From positions 6,651,538-6,715,537 of the forward strand of contig OX467091.1 of the NCBI GenBank assembly GCA_950106755.1: DNA of 64,000 bases, read 5' to 3'. Under the pieces are notes generated by a model. It had not been told where the DNA came from, searched no databases, and saw only the letters and a list, made by a program, of their open reading frames with translations. Made by a program: the position numbers and the translations under genes. The DNA comes from Climacium dendroides. Taxonomy: Eukaryota > Streptophyta > Bryopsida > Hypnales > Climaciaceae. Within the stretch, counting starts at the first letter, position 1. Each line of letters starts with the position of its first letter. Shown here piece after piece: positions 49,549-60,974 of the stretch.

Positions 49549-50404
49549 CTAGAAGTTGGCGCTTGCTATGCTATCCATTCACCATTAGAATTTCATAAGA
49601 ATTTTTATGTATTAGATAGAATGCAAAGCAAGAATTTCAATAAATGTTCAGATAATTCTTAATATAACTTTTTTAATAAATAAACATATATTGAAATAAA
49701 CAATAAAAATTTAATGAATGATGAATGAAATACGTACAATGATGAATATGGTAAAAGATACATATACATTAGAATGCATTAGAAATTTGACTCAATTGTT
49801 ACAAACAATGACAATCCAAATAGAAGAATTTAAAGGAAAAACTTGTAAATTTGAAAAGCTTTGTGAACAATTTAATTGTTGTGAAATCCAAAATCGGTTC
49901 AATCTAATAAATTTCTCAAATCATTTAGTAGTAGCAATAGAAAATTCAAATCAAAAGCTCAAAACTCACAAAAACTCAAAATTATAGAAATGCAAAAGAA
50001 ATATAAAGTCAGGAAGAGCAATCGAATTGCTACCTTTATAATATCACCATATTGATCCTCTTTAATATCACCTCAATTGCAATGACTATATTATTTCTAT
50101 AATATCACCTTTCGTAAAAAGTGATATTACAGAGGTGATTGTGAACTACTACTCTATTTCAATAATATCATATTTTGTGAAAATATGATTTTTATATAAG
50201 CACAATTGGAAATATTTTCATAAAAAAATTAAAGTAATTATTTTAAAGACTTGTGAAAATCATTATCATGCATTCTATTCAAATATATCAAAATTTTATT
50301 AATATATGATACAATGAATGCGTAGCATAGCAAGCACGAGCCCCTAGTATTAATGGTAGCATTTGTGATATTACAGAGGGACTTATGATTTTAGTAGTAT
50401 GATT
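49549..50404 (+). mobile_element. TIR element 'GCTTGCTATGC', copy 3
   Basis: Left end GCGCTTGCTATGCTATCCAT, right end ATGCGTAGCATAGCAAGCAC, with homology to the other copies extending to about 50404. A + strand frame of 89 codons at 49718-49987 contains LECIRNLTQLLQTMTIQIEE and CEQFNCCEIQNRF, and is coiled-coil-like. Parts of the same reading appear in copy 2. It is not a recognisable transposase. Confidence 0.75.
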
Positions 50405-51699
50405 GTGACATTGTGTATCTACAATACTCACACAAGTCAAGTTGAGAGTCTAAGCAAAGCCTACTAATATAAGAATTGTTGTACAGTAATCTTTCATTGA
50501 TTTTCCTATTGAAAATCCAAACAATTATCCCTGATTACAGCAAATCCAAAAATTGGATCCTATAGATTTAAAAAATTTAGCACTAAATCCTAAAAATTCA
50601 AAATACTTAACACCTATCTCACATAACTTCAAAAATCACGTACTTTGTATGAATAGAGGTGGAAAAATAAGCTTTTTATACAAATGGGGTGGTAGGAGGT
50701 AAAACACCTCATGTAGAATATGCAAATTAGGATAAGTAAGAGTTCAACTACTCATAGTTAAGTCAAGTAGAAATTGTGTTCAAAGTAGAATTTCATATCT
50801 CATTTGGACATAGAAGAATAACTTTTTTCAAAAAAATTTGAACTAAGTAAATATGGAAAACCAATCTAAACTTCATTTCCAAAAAAACATTTGAGATTTT
50901 GAGCCTCCCATCAAAAGTTATGGACAAAATTTAAAAAGGGGTTGAAAGTGACAATTTCTTTGATATTTTCAAACATCCTCTCATTTTTTGAAAAAAGTTA
51001 TTTTACTATGCCAAAATGAGACTTGAAATTTTACTTTGAACACAATTCTTATATTTTGACAATGAGTGGTCAAGCTCTCATCTTCAAATTATTCCATACC
51101 CTTTGAGAATTTATGATGGACAATGGATTTTATTATAAAAACAACCCCTTTACCCTTCATTTTCACATAATCTCAATGAAATGATTATATCATTTTGCCA
51201 TCACATTTTTTATAATTTATTGGAGGTAGATGAACAAATGACATTCATATTTGACTTCATGGATTGCTATTGAATTCTATGGATTTTTCCATATATTTAT
51301 AGATTTGGCTATGTAGTCCCACAATCAGCAAAATAGACACCTTTTTTTAAAAATTAATTTAAGCCAAAGCTGTTATTGGGGTTGGTATTGGTAATGAAGA
51401 AGAATGGATTTTGAAAGGCATTTTATATGCTTACACCTATTTACTAGTACAATTATATTGGTACATTGGTTGCCGTACTAGGCACTATTAAAAAAAATTC
51501 TAACTTTATAAGATTTTCCTCTCCACATTATTTCACTCATCTTATTAATCCCCCCCCTCATATCATCAAAGAAATTCAATTTCAGATTTCACATATTGAG
51601 CCAAAATTTTAAGAAATTTGAACGTAGTTTGTTATTAATGTTACTTGACTTGGCTACAATTAATCAATTATAGTCATTAATTTCTAAATTATTTTTTGT
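50405..51699. other. AT-rich intergenic sequence
   Basis: No gene, no recognised mobile-element protein, no ordered repeat. Confidence 0.4.
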
Positions 51700-53032
51700 T
51701 TAACCCCTAAAGATTTTTTTACTATGTTTTCATCAAAAACTTTTTTTGAAAACTCTTCAAAATTGCCATTTTTAATACAAGTACTAAATTTTAGAAAAAA
51801 AAATTGGGGCATAAGGAAAAATTTTAGGTCTTGAAAGGATTGTGAAGAAAAGGTTCCCCAAGCTATGAACAAGTATAGTGTTGTCCAAATTATATAATAA
51901 TAAAAAATAAAATTCAAATTCAAATTAAAAAATTGAATAAAAAGTTATAAAATAATGAAAAAATAATCAACCAAAGTTTGGCCACATCAAACTGTTAGAA
52001 TCTTATTATTTTGGATTTAATTGAAATTTTCTAATTTTAATCATTTTTAATATTTTTAAAGTATTTATTAAACCTATCCTGCACCATCCAGGCCCTATTG
52101 TTCGTTGAAGGAAAAAAAAATTCTTTGAATTTTTTCCTCATTAATTTGGCCAATGTTCTTCGATGTTATAGAACTGATGGCCCTTTTTAAAGCTGGAACT
52201 TCTTTTAATGCCACATGCAATTGTAGGATCTTGTGGTTCATTGGTTTTAGAAGATGTAGAAAAAATTTCAATAATTTTTACTATGTAGATTGCAAGATAT
52301 TAGTATTTGAAGTTACAACTATACTTCATAAGGTCACATTTGCATTTTTCAATTCCATAACTAAATTCATACAAATGTGGTGCTTCTTTGGATTCATTTT
52401 TCAAGGCAAGTTGGCTACATGTTTGAAATATTTGAAATTATTTGAAATTATACAACATATTGGAAAATAGTAAGTAGAAAGAAGTAGAGAATGATTCAAA
52501 ATATTAAATTGCTGAGAATTTAGTTATGGAATTGAAAAATGCTAATCCCAATGGTTGTAATGTTGTAAGAAATAATCTACATCATGTGTTTTTATTTTAT
52601 TTTTCAAAAATATTGAAAATTGAATTAAAGTACTTCAAAGTTTATTATAGAATAAAGATTCCATAACTACCCTCAAACTTCCACAATCTAAAACTCCTAA
52701 TAACTTTCATCTTATTAATCAAAATAGAATGATTCAAAGTTTTCTACATTTATATATAAATTTAAAGAACCAAATTCAAATTTTTATTTTTAAAAAGTGA
52801 TTTAAAAAAAAAGTTTTTTTGTTGCCTAGGCTACCCACCGAGCAATAAAAACTACATATCACACAATAACTTTTTAACCATGTAGTCAAAAGTTTTGAAT
52901 TTTTGGGGCCTTAGAGTTACTCCTTGGGTATATGTTGTTTAAAAGAATTTAATTAAAAAAAAAACATTTGTAGTGAGCTGCCCAAAATTGCTATGTTGCC
53001 AAAAAGAAAGCAGTTTAAGGCCTATAGGTTAA
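51700..53032 (-). mobile_element. TTAA-flanked TIR element, long copy A
   Basis: Left end TTAACCCCTAAAGATT, right end CCTATAGGTTAA. It is inverted relative to the copy at 60975-61919: the right 900 bp here match that copy's left part (for example CTATGTTGCCAAAAAG, ACCATGTAGTCAAAAG, TTATTAATCAAAATAGAATG) and the left end matches that copy's right end. A 105-codon frame at 52153-52470 (+) has partial counterparts in the other copy but no recognised domain. Confidence 0.75.
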
Positions 53033-53117
53033 CTTTCTTGGATGATTTCCTATTGCACCAACTTCATAGCTATAATATCCTATTTCAATTTTCATTCATA
53101 GTTTTTTTTAAGAAACA

Positions 53118-53260
53118 ATAAGCATAATCATTCAATCTGTAAGTGATATTGATATGTTTTCTTTTCTATATGATCATCTATAACACATCCAGTTTGAAAT
53201 CCTGTGATTACAATTTTAAAACTATTGATAAACCTATTCAAAAGTTGGGTGTTTGATTAA
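53118..53260 (+). mobile_element. Fragment related to the end of the 40.5-kb TIR element
   Basis: Shares the order ATAATC.TTCAATCT.TAAGT, GTTTTCTTTTC, ATCTA/CATCC.AGTTTGAA with 40548-40720. Only one end is present. Confidence 0.5.
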
Positions 53261-53687
53261 GGTAAAGCAACTGATTGCGGTCATGTAGGAAATGACTATT
53301 GTGATTTTTTTCAAAATATGTGAGATGTGGGTCACAATGCATACCTTATATGACAGTAATGGAGTGAACAGTGACCTCATTAGGAACTTCTAACTTTTCA
53401 ATGTGAAATTCATCATAAAAATTGACTTTTTAGGCCTTCCATGGTAGAAAATATTGTGACTGCATTAAGTAGTAAGATGAGCATTATGAATTCAGATTTT
53501 GTTGGATATAGGATAGTCTACAGACTCTGTTGGGTTGAATACTTCAAAAATTCCTAGCAAATTCATACTTTGTTGAAAAAATATAATTTCAATTGCACTT
53601 GCTGCTTCTCACACTTGTGTTAATGTGGGAAAAAAATTCAAAAATTTCAGCAACAAGATTGATGTCAAACCCCTCGTTCTGACCACA

Positions 53688-53882
53688 ATGGGCTGTTTTA
53701 CCTTTAGCTCTGCGCAATCTCCAAGATGCTCAAAAAAGACCTGGGATTGGGAAAAAAAAAAAATGGGACAAAAACGAAATGCAACTCAATCTCGCTCCGG
53801 CGTGGGAGGGAGGTTCGCCGCAGTTGACGAGATGAACGGCCAATGCACAGAATTGGGGCTCAACATGAAAATAGCAGGTTGA
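53688..53882 (+). CDS. Small ORF with N-terminal Met-Gly-Cys
   Basis: An ATG-started frame of 64 codons in a GC-richer patch reads MGCFTFSSAQSPRCSKKTW at its N-terminus, followed by a K-rich stretch and SRSGVGGRFAAVDEMNG. An N-terminal MGC resembles the acylation signal of receptor-like cytoplasmic kinases, but no kinase follows. The frame ends at TGA (53880-53882). The sequence ATAGCAG|GTTGAC just before the stop could be a donor. The 54-bp repeats start 57 bp downstream. I read this as a possible first exon of a captured or decayed gene, not a confident gene. Confidence 0.3.
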   Translation: MGCFTFSSAQSPRCSKKTWDWEKKKMGQKRNATQSRSGVGGRFAAVDEMNGQCTELGLNMKIAG

Positions 53883-53938
53883 CTTCCTTAAGATTGTAAG
53901 TTTAAGCTAATTGCGGTTGCCTGTTGCCCTGCTCCTCG

Positions 53939-54150
53939 CAATCAGCAACGGCAGCACCCCAAACGAAGCTCAAAAGTTCTTCAAAGAATCTGCAATCAGC
54001 AACGGCAGCACCCCAAAATGAAGCTCAAAAGTTCTTCAAAGAATCTGCAATCAGCAACGGCAGCACCCCAAACGAAGCTCAGAAGTTCTTCAAAGAATCT
54101 GCAGTCAGCAACGGCAGCACCCCAAACAAAGCCTGAAAAGTTCTTAAGAA
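53939..54150 (+). repeat. 54-bp tandem repeat, nearly four units
   Basis: Units start at 53939, 53993, 54048 and 54102 (the last one partial). Each has CAATCAGCAACGGCAGCACC followed by CCAAACGAAGCTC and a TTCTTCAAAGAATCTG end. Period 54 bp keeps frame; the second unit has one extra base (55 bp), which shifts it. In one frame the unit reads SNGSTPNEAQKFFKESA. Confidence 0.9.
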
Positions 54151-54389
54151 TCAGCATTCAGCATTCAGTTTTTTCGGCATTTTTTGGTTTATTTCTGTAC
54201 ACGGAGTACGTCCAAACAGCATATAGCGGCTAGTGCAAATTGGGGTGCTGATCTCCAGTCAAACATGAATCCGTGTTCCTCTTATCAATGGAACTTGTCC
54301 ATGTGTTCTTAAAAAAAACAAAAAAAAACAAAGATGAATCCGTGTCCGATCTGGATACAGTATGAGTATCATCTAATTAAGTAATAAGT

Positions 54390-54722
54390 ATAAGGTAACA
54401 GGCTCTGAAATAGCACAAGCTCTAAAATTGCCCACCTCTTCAAATGTACACTATTTCTACATGTTGTTTTTTCATAGCCTTTAGCAATGCACAAAAAATG
54501 TACATTTTTGGAGGTGGGCGATTCTAAAGCCCTATGCCATTTCAACTTCAAAATTTTATAAATAATTCCACAAAGCTCCAAAAAATATGAAACAACTTGG
54601 GTTAGATGTTAATTCCACTTGTCTTTCAAGGAAAATTTACTGAAAATTAATTCAAAAAGCTTTGCCTCCCCAAAATTCAGTTTCAGCTCTTATGTAGGCA
54701 TTTTCTAAACTTGTTACCTTAT
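54390..54722. mobile_element. Foldback MITE 'ATAAGGTAACA', copy 2 (most complete)
   Basis: Ends ATAAGGTAACA and TGTTACCTTAT form an 11-bp TIR. The internal foldback GCTCTAAAATTGCCCACC / GGTGGGCGATTCTAAAGC matches copies 1 and 3. Length 333 bp, non-coding. Confidence 0.8.
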
Positions 54723-55144
54723 CCACCATCACTACTGTAATAAAGAGGATTTCTAGGCACCAAAATAGAGAATCAAAGCTTGGTGCCCAAGACCTCATTT
54801 CAACTTTTAAAACTAGTGTAATTTGTCATTTGAACTATTTGGAAGAGGTAGTACATAAACTAGGCAAGGACCAATGAGATGGTCATGAGTTTGATTTCAA
54901 GAATTGGTGGGGTGCTTGTTGACTCTATTCATCAATTATTCCGAAAGGCGTATTTTATTCAATTGAAGTGCTCACTTCAGTATTGCTATTTTTTTCTTTT
55001 TCAATCTGTTTGTTCATTTCTCGTATTAGCAGTTTGAATGTCCTATCATTGTTTTGTAGTGAACAGTACTTTAGGCTTCCAGTTTATTACAGGTGGCCCA
55101 AGATTCAATAAAAAAGGTCTGAAGCCTAAAAAAAAATAGATATA
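54723..55144. other. Intergenic, with a possible SINE-like segment
   Basis: At about 54850-54925 the sequence AACTAGGCAAGGACC..GAGTTTGATTTC loosely resembles a tRNA-derived SINE head (B-box-like). Just upstream, CTAGGCACCAA and TTGGTGCCCA form a short inverted pair. Neither is firm. Confidence 0.25.
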
Positions 55145-55778
55145 CAGTCAGACCTTGATAAGTGTTAGAGCATCGCCACCAACTGCTCTCAATGGCCTCG
55201 GCAACGGCATTTTCTATTTGCCGTGCATTTTTAGTGGAGAATGGCTCCACACCAGCATCCCGTCACGCTACTATTTCTACCGTCTCTCCCGTCACTCTCA
55301 CATTTGCTCGGCAAAAGAAGGTCTTTGTAGAGGGCAATTTTATAGTCACACTAATTTGGTCAACGTAGACTATGGCCTCCATGGATGCTAACGTGGAGGT
55401 AATGGAGGGTAGTAGGGGATGTATAAAGAAGGGGAAGAACTTTTGTGAGGCCAAGGAGAAGCAACTGTACTTTTCTTTTTTGTACATTTTGTGAGATCTA
55501 AAGCAAGGGATCGGACAGAAGAGTGGGAATTTTTTGAGACACATCACGGAGATAAGAAATCATATCTCAAGTGAACCCATGCCTAACCTTCAAAGTGTGT
55601 GGGGATGCTTTGGAAGCAATTCTTCAACAATGCACACTCCACACATGTTTGAAGGATGGACAAAATTCACAAATAAAAATGATAAAAGAATTTCTACTTA
55701 AGAATATAAGATTATATAAGAATTTACATCTAAATAAAATTAAAGAATCTATAAATATTAAGAAATACATGTACATGT

Positions 55779-56146
55779 AATAGATATCTACAAAATAAGT
55801 GATAAAAGCTTTTACTTTTAATCCTTAAGTAGTGTGTGTATGTAATAGATGCCTATAAAGTAAAATATAAAATTTCTATTTTTAATTCTGTAGTAGATGT
55901 TTACAAAGTACAAGATAAAGCTTCTATTTTTAACCCTTTAGTACCATGTTCATGTATTAGATATCTATAATGTAAAAGATAAAGCTTCTATTTTTAACTC
56001 TTTAGTACATGTTCATATATTAGATATCTACAATGTAATAGATAAAGCTTCTACTTTTAACCTTTTAGTACCATGTTCATGTAATAGACATCTACAATTT
56101 AGGAGACAAATTTTTTACTTTTAACCCTTTAATATTATGTTCATGT
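55779..56146 (+). repeat. About 63-bp degenerate tandem repeat inside the Tigger element
   Basis: About six units begin with TAGATATCTACAA or a variant and contain AGATAAAGCTTCTA, TTTTAACCCTTTAGTA and ATGTTCATGTA. The second unit is shortened. AT-rich. Confidence 0.8.
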
Positions 56147-56520
56147 GGTATAAAAGTCAATTCAAAATTTTGCTTCAAAACAAGTATAATAAGAGTACCA
56201 CAGTGACATTCCCCATAACGTGGCATTTAAATAATGATAGTCAATCCAATTTTAGCGAGTTGTTGGTGGAGAGCATTGGATGGTCACGGCACCACTACAT
56301 CTCACAAGGCGGCAAGTGCCTCGCTACTTGTTGGTGCCGTGGTCCAATTTTGCGGCACTAGTGGCAATGCTCTTACCTCGACAAGTGCTAAAACTCTATA
56401 TGTGTTATGGAGATTTGTGCTCCCTTAAAATTAAGACTAGTAAGTGTTATGTGTTAAGTGTTACGCAATGTTGCGCTCCTGACTTTGTTAATTTTACCTC
56501 GGTAAGTGATAAGTTTCCAA

Positions 56521-56925
56521 AAAAAGGTTGCTGCTATATTAGAACAACTAAGTTTGATATCCTCTGAGACTAAGACCCCTAACATGAATGTTCAAGAGTA
56601 TTTAAATTATAGGCTCGAGTTTGATTTGAATAACCCTTATTAGTCCGTTGATGAAGAAATTATTGAAATGCTTCCATCTCAACAAGGTAGTGAATACGAA
56701 GATAGTGATCCTGATGAAGCTAATCCTCACAATGTAGTAGAAGAGGTTGTAGGCTTTAAAGATGTAGGTAGTGCTCTTCAAACTTTGAAGAAGTTTTTGG
56801 AGAAAAGACCTAATGACACCATGTTATCTATTAGGAATATTGAAGCACTAGAAAAGGAAGTAGAATCTTGGTGTATAGTAGAAACTCGCCAAAGTACTAT
56901 TGATTCATTCTTTCAACGGACTTAG
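56521..56925 (+). pseudogene. C-terminal fragment of a Tigger/CENP-B-type transposase
   Basis: A + strand frame reads through EYLNYRLEFDLNNPY, an in-frame TAG near 56641, then SVDEEIIEMLPSQQ, an acidic EYEDSDPDE, a helical region (LQTLKKFLEKRPND) and the terminal ETRQSTIDSFFQRT. The acidic stretch and the QT/STIDSFF end are typical of Tigger-family transposase C-termini. The stop codon and the missing catalytic region make it a pseudogene. Confidence 0.75.
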
Positions 56926-57127
56926 ATGAATAATGAATCAATGTTTTGTAATTTCATCCATTTTTTCTATAAATGTTATGTATTTATCTTTTTAATTCAT
57001 CTAAGTGTTATTTTTTATAAGTGTTACAAATCATCGGCATCACCCTCTATAAGTGTTATGTATTACTATTGTCTATGTGTTAACTAAAAGTATGCTCCCA
57101 CCCCCAACACTTATCGAGGTTTGACTG

Positions 57128-58039
57128 TATATGCTAATTTCACAACCGGGGGGAACCACCCCCTCACCCACCTGCAAGGAAAAATGTTGAAATTTTTTAA
57201 TTGCTATAAATTATAAAATTTGCAAATTTTGAATTCATATTTGCATTAGAGGTCCCAAATTAGCTAGAAGAGGTGTGGAAAATAAATTGATTAAGCATAA
57301 AATAGGGGTCTTTTATCTTACATGCACCCCTAGAAATCACTTTAGGAGGACAAGCAAAAAGGTTAGTTTACCCCAACCCTTATTACCATAGTCCACCCAA
57401 CTATGCTAACATCAATGATCTTGTTGTTACATGAAGATCTAAGAATTCATTGGGGAAGTGATACATTAGTTTTTTTACAAGGTCTACATCCCAATGGAGG
57501 CATTTGGAGATGGCATTTGTTATCTAGGTACACCCCTTTAGAACCATTTTTAACATAAACAACGCTTCATTCATCACACCTATATCCCAAATTAGAGTTT
57601 GAGAATTTTTTTTAGTTTTATCAACTAATTTCCTCTAATTTCCATATTAAATCCATTTTTCAAGTACAAAGTCCAGTTATTTTTCTATTTTTTTAATCAA
57701 ATTTTTTTTCACTATTTTTACTGATGTTTTTTTTCTTCTTGAAACACATGAATAATTTCCATTGATAAAAGGAAACAGAACACATAACCCAAGAACAAAG
57801 TCCCTAGTGAACCTTTTTTTTTTCATTTTCAACAATCTAATCTCAAAACTAAAGCAACTTCAATTCAAATTTTTTTACAAACTATAGCGAGAGAAGAAGA
57901 GTGAGAACTAATAGTCAACTAAAGAGAAACAAACAATCAAGCTTGAACCCAAAGGGTCAAGGCCAAGCCACCCACTTCAACCCAACATAGGAAAGTATAC
58001 CTATCTTGAGATGACTAAGTTTCCAAGTCATCTGAAGGT
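57128..58039. other. AT-rich intergenic sequence
   Basis: Long T and A runs near 57600-57870. No gene recognised. Confidence 0.35.
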
Positions 58040-59335
58040 TGGATCTTTCACCAAAGAAATGAGTTTGAAGCCAGGTGTTATCAAATCACTTGTGAAAGGT
58101 GCCCACTTTATCAAAATACAACATGTATAGTTTAGTAGATTTAAATCAAATTGCATGAGCGTAGTCAATAAAAACCTCCCAAATCACTTGCTCCATTTTT
58201 TTTTATCTAGCCATGCAGAGTTGTTGAAGCAAATAGCATTTTTGTCTAACCATGCCATCCAAATAATCAATCCTTGAAAAATAGTCCACATCATGTTAAA
58301 GTACTAGCCAACTACCAACAACTAGAAGAATATGTAGAATAAGATACAAGATAAAGAGGCTGAAATTCTAGGCATGTTGAATTTTGGTGTAATGACAAAA
58401 CTTGTAGAGGATAGTTTTATCCATATTGTCTTGGTAGCTAAAATTTAAAGTGGAGATATTTGGATTCACCACTTGGTACTAACAATGTACTACCACTGCA
58501 CAGTGATATACAGACCAAAGGAACCCAACATCTTTTGGAGGCTAAGATTTATGCTACACTTTGCTCCAACGTGGTTGGTATCCCACTATCTTTGTGGTAT
58601 ATGATTGGAGCGGGGCCACGTTCCCTCATGACCATTTACCTGGATCAAATAATAGATTAGTAATGCTATCCATGAACAATTCTAATTCTTTGGTGCCAAC
58701 CAAAGAAGACTTGGCTATTGTAGTGCCAACCAAATAAGACTTGGCTACTGTGGTGCCAACCAAATAAGACTTGGCTACTGTGTTGAATCTATACAGGGTG
58801 AGTTCTAAAAACAAATGAGACATGACCTATAGAGAAGCACAAATGGCTGGGAAGGAATTCAATCAAGTGACAACCTTGAGCAAGTCTTGATTTGAACCGA
58901 GAGGTAGAATTATAGACCAAGAAGGGGATTTGGTCTCTCTCGTTTCAAACACACCGATAAATTCTTGTTGTTGAGTGACAAACTTGTTATCCGTGAGCAA
59001 ACGAAGCCACTAATTAGGAATTGATGATACCATCCTAGAGTAGGTGTGAATTTCAACATCCAATAGTCCAAATATGGTTTTCACAAAGTCCCATGGCAAG
59101 GAGTGAGTAACCTCATCCCATATGTTTTGAATTTAGCCCATTCGCTTAACCATCAAGATAGCTGCCCTATTAGGAGGAAAATCATGTTGGCCACCAATGT
59201 AATGAGTTGTCAACTAAAGTGGAGTAGTTAGGACTTCATCATGTTTAGTGTTTTTTACTGATGTTTTCAAATTGCAACCAATTTTTTTCCCAATTCCACT
59301 GCTAACTTTGAACTAGCCACCAATTCTTCCGAAAA
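58040..59335 (-). mobile_element. LINE (non-LTR) ORF2 3'-region remnant
   Basis: On the minus strand, interrupted by stops: PPNRAAILMVKRMG and IWDEVTHSLPWDFVKTIFG near 59070-59190, FVTQQQEFIGVFETRE near 58960, then GLIIWMAWLDKNAICFNN near 58230-58280. The last block matches the W..RN..F motif after the zf-RVT region of plant LINE ORF2. The reverse transcriptase core is absent from the window. It is a 5'-truncated or decayed copy. Confidence 0.6.
58693..58782 (-). repeat. 30-bp tandem repeat, three units, in the LINE remnant
   Basis: Units at 58693, 58723 and 58753 each carry GTGCCAACCAAATAAGACTT and GGCTACTGT. In the minus-strand LINE frame this reads as a 10-residue repeat VAKSYLVGTT in register. 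The duplication therefore kept the frame. Confidence 0.9.
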
Positions 59336-60974
59336 CATAGGTCCCAGACTGAAACTGAATTCGCTTTTCCTTTTTCTTATTTATAAATGGAGATCCATTA
59401 CACCAACTTGACTGTAACGGGTCGGTACTGTACTGTACAGTGCCCTGCACAGTGTTCTGCACACAGTGCACAGCCGTGACTCAGAATAGGAATATTTCAG
59501 TTTGTTTGTGGCCCAAAACGGTGGATCATATAACCGTTATTCAGTTCCACTCAGGGACAAATTTGGAGACCGCCAATGAATATTCCTAATCTTCGGACTT
59601 TACACAAGAATGGGGAATCAGAAAGTGACGGCACGGAGTTGGAGGGTGCCGGTAGGCATGATACGCCCGCTACAGCCATTGCCAAGGGAGCCCGTTGAGT
59701 TTAGAGTGGCCTGGATCAGCGCTCGGAAAGAAATGGGAGCCAATTGAACCAGCTTACTATCCGTGGTTTTTATCTTGGGAAACGTTTTTTCATTGGTACT
59801 AATCTTTGACTATTCTATGTAGTTTTACTTAACCTCTAAGAGGTCATCATGTTTAAAGGCCCAAAACTACTTTAAAATACTTGTCCCCAAAGAAAAGTCA
59901 AAATCTTCATCAATATTTATTTTTTAACAAAACCAACTATATGATCTTTTGGTTAATTTGTTCAAGTACATTGTCCCAAAATTTTAAAGTGAATATCTCC
60001 ACCGATTGCAAGTTCGATGTGCTTAAACTTCAAAATGTAGGTTCTTTTAGTCCTTCCAAAAGGTAAACTTTTGTCTTTCAACATTTTGAGGAAAAAACAC
60101 GTATATCCTATAACTTGTGAATTTTAGTCAATAAGTTGGAAAACAATTTGAAAACATAGGTTAAAAAGGTTAACCAAAAAAGCTTTCATATTTATTTATT
60201 TTTAAATTGTAAAGTGGAAATGCATGACCTAAAGTACAATGGTGCCCTCCGCACTACCTTGCAATAAAGGAAGGGGATGTTGTTGTGAGGCAATTGTAAC
60301 ACAATTGCCCTCCAATGATAGTCAATGCATTAGGAAGGTTACATAGTATGGCGTTTGACTTAACATAACTTTGTTATTAGCCAAGAAATGTAGTTTGAAG
60401 ACTTTTGTTTTGTAAAGACTAAGAAATTGTTAATTTAATATTAATAAAAAAAATTGAGTCTAAAAATTCAACATAGTTATTCTTAAACAAAACAAATAAT
60501 ATTCACTACCTATTTATACCTACTCTTCATTTTCAAATGCCATCTTTAAGAGTGGTTGATTGGCTTGGAGTTCCAACATTCACATGTGATAATTAATGAA
60601 TACAAATTTTCATATATTCTTCAATGCACATTCCATTCAACACTAGAGAATATTAGAAGAAGAAATATGATCCTAAAGTCACCTTGAATGAGTTTGGGCT
60701 TTGCTAGCAAGTCAAATGACATTTGAAAACATAACTCTAAGTTGTAAATAAAAAAAACCTTCTATCTTAATATTTGATTAAGAATAATTATATTGAGATT
60801 TATAATTGAGGTTTTCATTTTATTTCAAATTGACTATTCTTTGTTTACAAATAATAGTATCAATAAATCCAAACATGGGTTTATTTATAATTAATGCTTT
60901 GAAACCCTATAATTTATTCATATTGTGTTTAAGAAATACATGCAAAGAAAATTTGAAATTCTCTTTCATTGAAG
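59336..60974. other. Intergenic with a short GC-richer patch, then AT-rich
   Basis: 59400-59760 is GC-richer and contains a small ORF (see next entry) and overlapping palindromic motifs (ACTGTACTGTACAGT, GTGCACAGTGTTCTGCACAC-like). The rest is AT-rich without recognisable genes. Confidence 0.35.
59610..59747 (+). CDS. Small hypothetical ORF, 45 residues
   Basis: An ATG-started frame beginning MGNQKVTARSWRVPVGMIRP and ending in ISARKEMGAN lies in a GC-richer patch of about 350 bp within AT-rich repeats. No domain is recognised. It could be a captured first exon or chance. Confidence 0.2.
   Translation: MGNQKVTARSWRVPVGMIRPLQPLPREPVEFRVAWISARKEMGAN

Larger units (their letters stand above)
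55145..57127 (+). mobile_element. pogo/Tigger-type DNA transposon, complete ends
   Basis: The left end CAGTCAGACCTTGATAAGTG and the right end CACTTATCGAGGTTTGACTG form a TIR of over 20 bp typical of Tigger elements. TA flanks both sides (ATA|CAG and CTG|TAT), the expected target duplication. The length is 1983 bp. Inside are a block of about 63-bp tandem repeats and the end of a CENP-B-type transposase. It is non-autonomous now because the N-terminal and DDE parts are not recognisable. Confidence 0.88.

Noticed and set aside
53939..54150. Tandem repeats considered as a CRISPR-like array
   Set aside because: Units are directly adjacent with no unique spacers, and the context is a plant nuclear genome.
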